Shown here: positions 62,934-64,000 of the stretch, piece after piece
Numbering within the stretch: position 1 is the first letter of the stretch
Layout of the letters: every line of letters starts with the position of its first letter
Origin: Pseudomonadales bacterium
Lineage (GTDB): Bacteria; Pseudomonadota; Gammaproteobacteria; Pseudomonadales; Halieaceae
Direction: 5' to 3'
Assembly: GCA_024234815.1 (NCBI GenBank)
Contig: JACKNO010000003.1
Location: 372,001 to 436,000, forward strand
DNA length: 64,000 nucleotides
Notes under the pieces: generated by a model
The model's database searches: none
Told to the model about the DNA's origin: nothing
Seen by the model: the letters and a program-made list of their open reading frames with translations, nothing else
Translations under genes and position numbers: made by a program

Positions 62934-62965
62934 ATGAAAAAGCCCCTAAAAAGGGGCTTTTTCAT
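62934..62965 (-). terminator. Terminator/attenuator between metY and rimP
   Basis: ATGAAAAAGCCCC (62934-62946) and GGGGCTTTTTCAT (62953-62965) form a perfect 13-bp stem. On the minus strand the G/C stem is followed by UUUUU, so it ends the tRNA transcript, with readthrough feeding the rimP operon. Confidence 0.85.
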
Positions 62966-63003
62966 AGTCACATTGCCTGGTTGTCGAGCTGGCAATGTTC
63001 AAT

Positions 63004-63080
<77 letters not shown>

Positions 63081-63165
63081 TCAAAAACTTCCTCGCCGTG
63101 AAGGCCCCTTTTGGCGCTTCACATCGAGCCGGTCTCGTCGTCCCGGCCCAAAATCGAGGCTGTGC

Positions 63166-63194
63166 ATTATAGGTAGCGCCCCTTGCGGGGTCAA
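63166..63194 (-). promoter_or_regulatory. Sigma-70 promoter of the metY-rimP-nusA-infB operon
   Basis: On the minus strand TTGACC (63189-63194) and TATAAT (63166-63171) are separated by exactly 17 bases. A near-perfect promoter, about 85 bases upstream of the tRNA. Confidence 0.9.
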
Positions 63195-63279
63195 CCGTAT
63201 CGAGGGGTAATTTCCACTATATTTTGTGGCCGCTTTTCAGCCCGCCACGCCCCGGATTGGGCGCCATTTCCCCCTTTTC

Positions 63280-64000
63280 TCAGGCGTTGACATCGACCAC
63301 CACACGACCGCGCACCGCACCCGCGATGATGTCGCGCGCCAGATCTGGTACCGCGGAAAGAGGCACCACTTCGTAGATCGATTTGAGCTGTTCCCGGTCC
63401 AGGTGGGCAGCCAGGGCATCCCATGCACGCTGGCGGCGCGGCAGAGACGCCATGACCGAATCCACCCCGCGCAGGGTTACCCCGCGCAGGATAAACGGCA
63501 TTACCGAAGTCGGCAGCGCCATGCCACCCGCGAGGCCGCAGGCCGCTACCGTACCCTCGTAACGGGTCTGGGCGATAGCCGTCGCGAGCGTCTGGTTGCC
63601 TACCGTATCGATAACACCCGCCCAGGTTTCCTTTTCAAGCGGTTTGCAGTCCCTGGCCAACTGGTCGCGCGGAACCAGCGCCGACGCACCCAGGTCACGC
63701 AGGAATTGGCCGGCCTCATCCACCCGGCCGGTGCTGGCGTGCACTTCGTAGCCCAGCCCGGCCAGCAGGGAGACGGCTATCGACCCGACACCACCGGCAG
63801 CGCCGGTCACCAGGACCGGGCCGCTGTCCGGAGTCACGCCACCGTCCTGCAACGCCTGCACGCACAGCATCGAGGTATAGCCCGCGGTGCCGACAGCCAT
63901 GCATTCTTCCAGGCTCATGCCGTCCGGCACCCGCACCAGCCACTCACCTTTCAGGCGCTGTTTCTGGCTGTAGCCACCGTGAAAGCGCTCGGACAGCCCA
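63280..64000 (-). CDS. YhdH/AcuI-family NADPH-dependent (acrylyl-CoA) reductase, 5' end outside window
   Basis: At least 240 residues; the beginning lies beyond position 64000. Medium-chain reductase without the catalytic zinc: SERFHGGYSQKQRLKGEWLVRVP, AVGTAGYTSMLCV, NADPH-binding VLVTGAAGGVGSIAVSLLA and GLAGGMALPTSVMPFILRGVTLRGVDSV are typical of YhdH/AcuI. AcuI reduces acryloyl-CoA, e.g. in DMSP breakdown in marine bacteria; other quinone-reductase-like roles are possible. Confidence 0.9.
   Translation of the reverse strand, partial: GLSERFHGGYSQKQRLKGEWLVRVPDGMSLEECMAVGTAGYTSMLCVQALQDGGVTPDSGPVLVTGAAGGVGSIAVSLLAGLGYEVHASTGRVDEAGQFLRDLGASALVPRDQLARDCKPLEKETWAGVIDTVGNQTLATAIAQTRYEGTVAACGLAGGMALPTSVMPFILRGVTLRGVDSVMASLPRRQRAWDALAAHLDREQLKSIYEVVPLSAVPDLARDIIAGAVRGRVVVDVNA

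Overview
The window comes from a gammaproteobacterium. The block metY-rimP-nusA-infB-rbfA-truB-rpsO-pnp, the dksA-gluQ-cbrXAB-pcnB-folK-panBC block and PEP-CTERM protein sorting suggest a marine, Halieaceae-like lineage (inference; no 16S gene is present). There is one RNA gene of certain type (initiator tRNA-Met) and one strongly predicted regulatory RNA. No rRNA, CRISPR array or intact insertion sequence was seen.

Positions 1-15,740 are the integrase-proximal part of a chromosomal integron. About 28 cassette genes, all on the minus strand, are separated by about 20 clear attC sites (+ strand pattern TAACGCC ... TTGTTAg/t) plus several degraded ones. The first cassette abuts an attI-like core at 14,893. 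The integrase gene reads the opposite way (15,233) and is dead: it has an internal deletion with frameshift and has lost its 3' end, so the array looks fossilised. Cassettes carry five toxin-antitoxin modules (one with a truncated toxin), three GNAT acetyltransferases, two GFA-fold proteins, MscL, a Rid-family protein, a DinB-fold protein, a NYN-LOTUS protein and several unknowns, including a possible PD-(D/E)XK protein. The cassettes look clearly AT-richer than the rest of the window.

From 15,741 on the DNA is ordinary core chromosome. It holds an SOS-box-controlled dnaE2, a DUF3604 protein, an esterase, an exported isoaspartate methyltransferase, argG, pyrC, rnt and an mpl-RND-ykgJ-LON minus-strand operon. 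Next come PPi-dependent phosphofructokinase and pyrophosphatase, a VanY-like peptidase, a Rieske protein, sfsA, dksA and gluQ. The cbrX-cbrA-cbrB carbon/nitrogen two-component locus follows, then pcnB-folK-dck-panB, panC and acs. After these are a large secreted M4 protease with a dockerin-like tail next to a cohesin-like PEP-CTERM protein, the pnp-to-metY translation operon, and the start of an acuI/yhdH-type reductase.

The most interesting region is the 541-base gap between cbrB and pcnB. In Pseudomonas this position holds crcZ, the CbrB/sigma-54-driven RNA that titrates Hfq/Crc. Here the gap shows a textbook sigma-54 promoter, upstream GTTAC/GTAAC half-sites, four A-rich AAYAAYAA-type clusters, two copies of a GACCTGGATGGGGAA-hairpin module and a terminator. 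This looks like a divergent two-module CrcZ analogue outside Pseudomonas.
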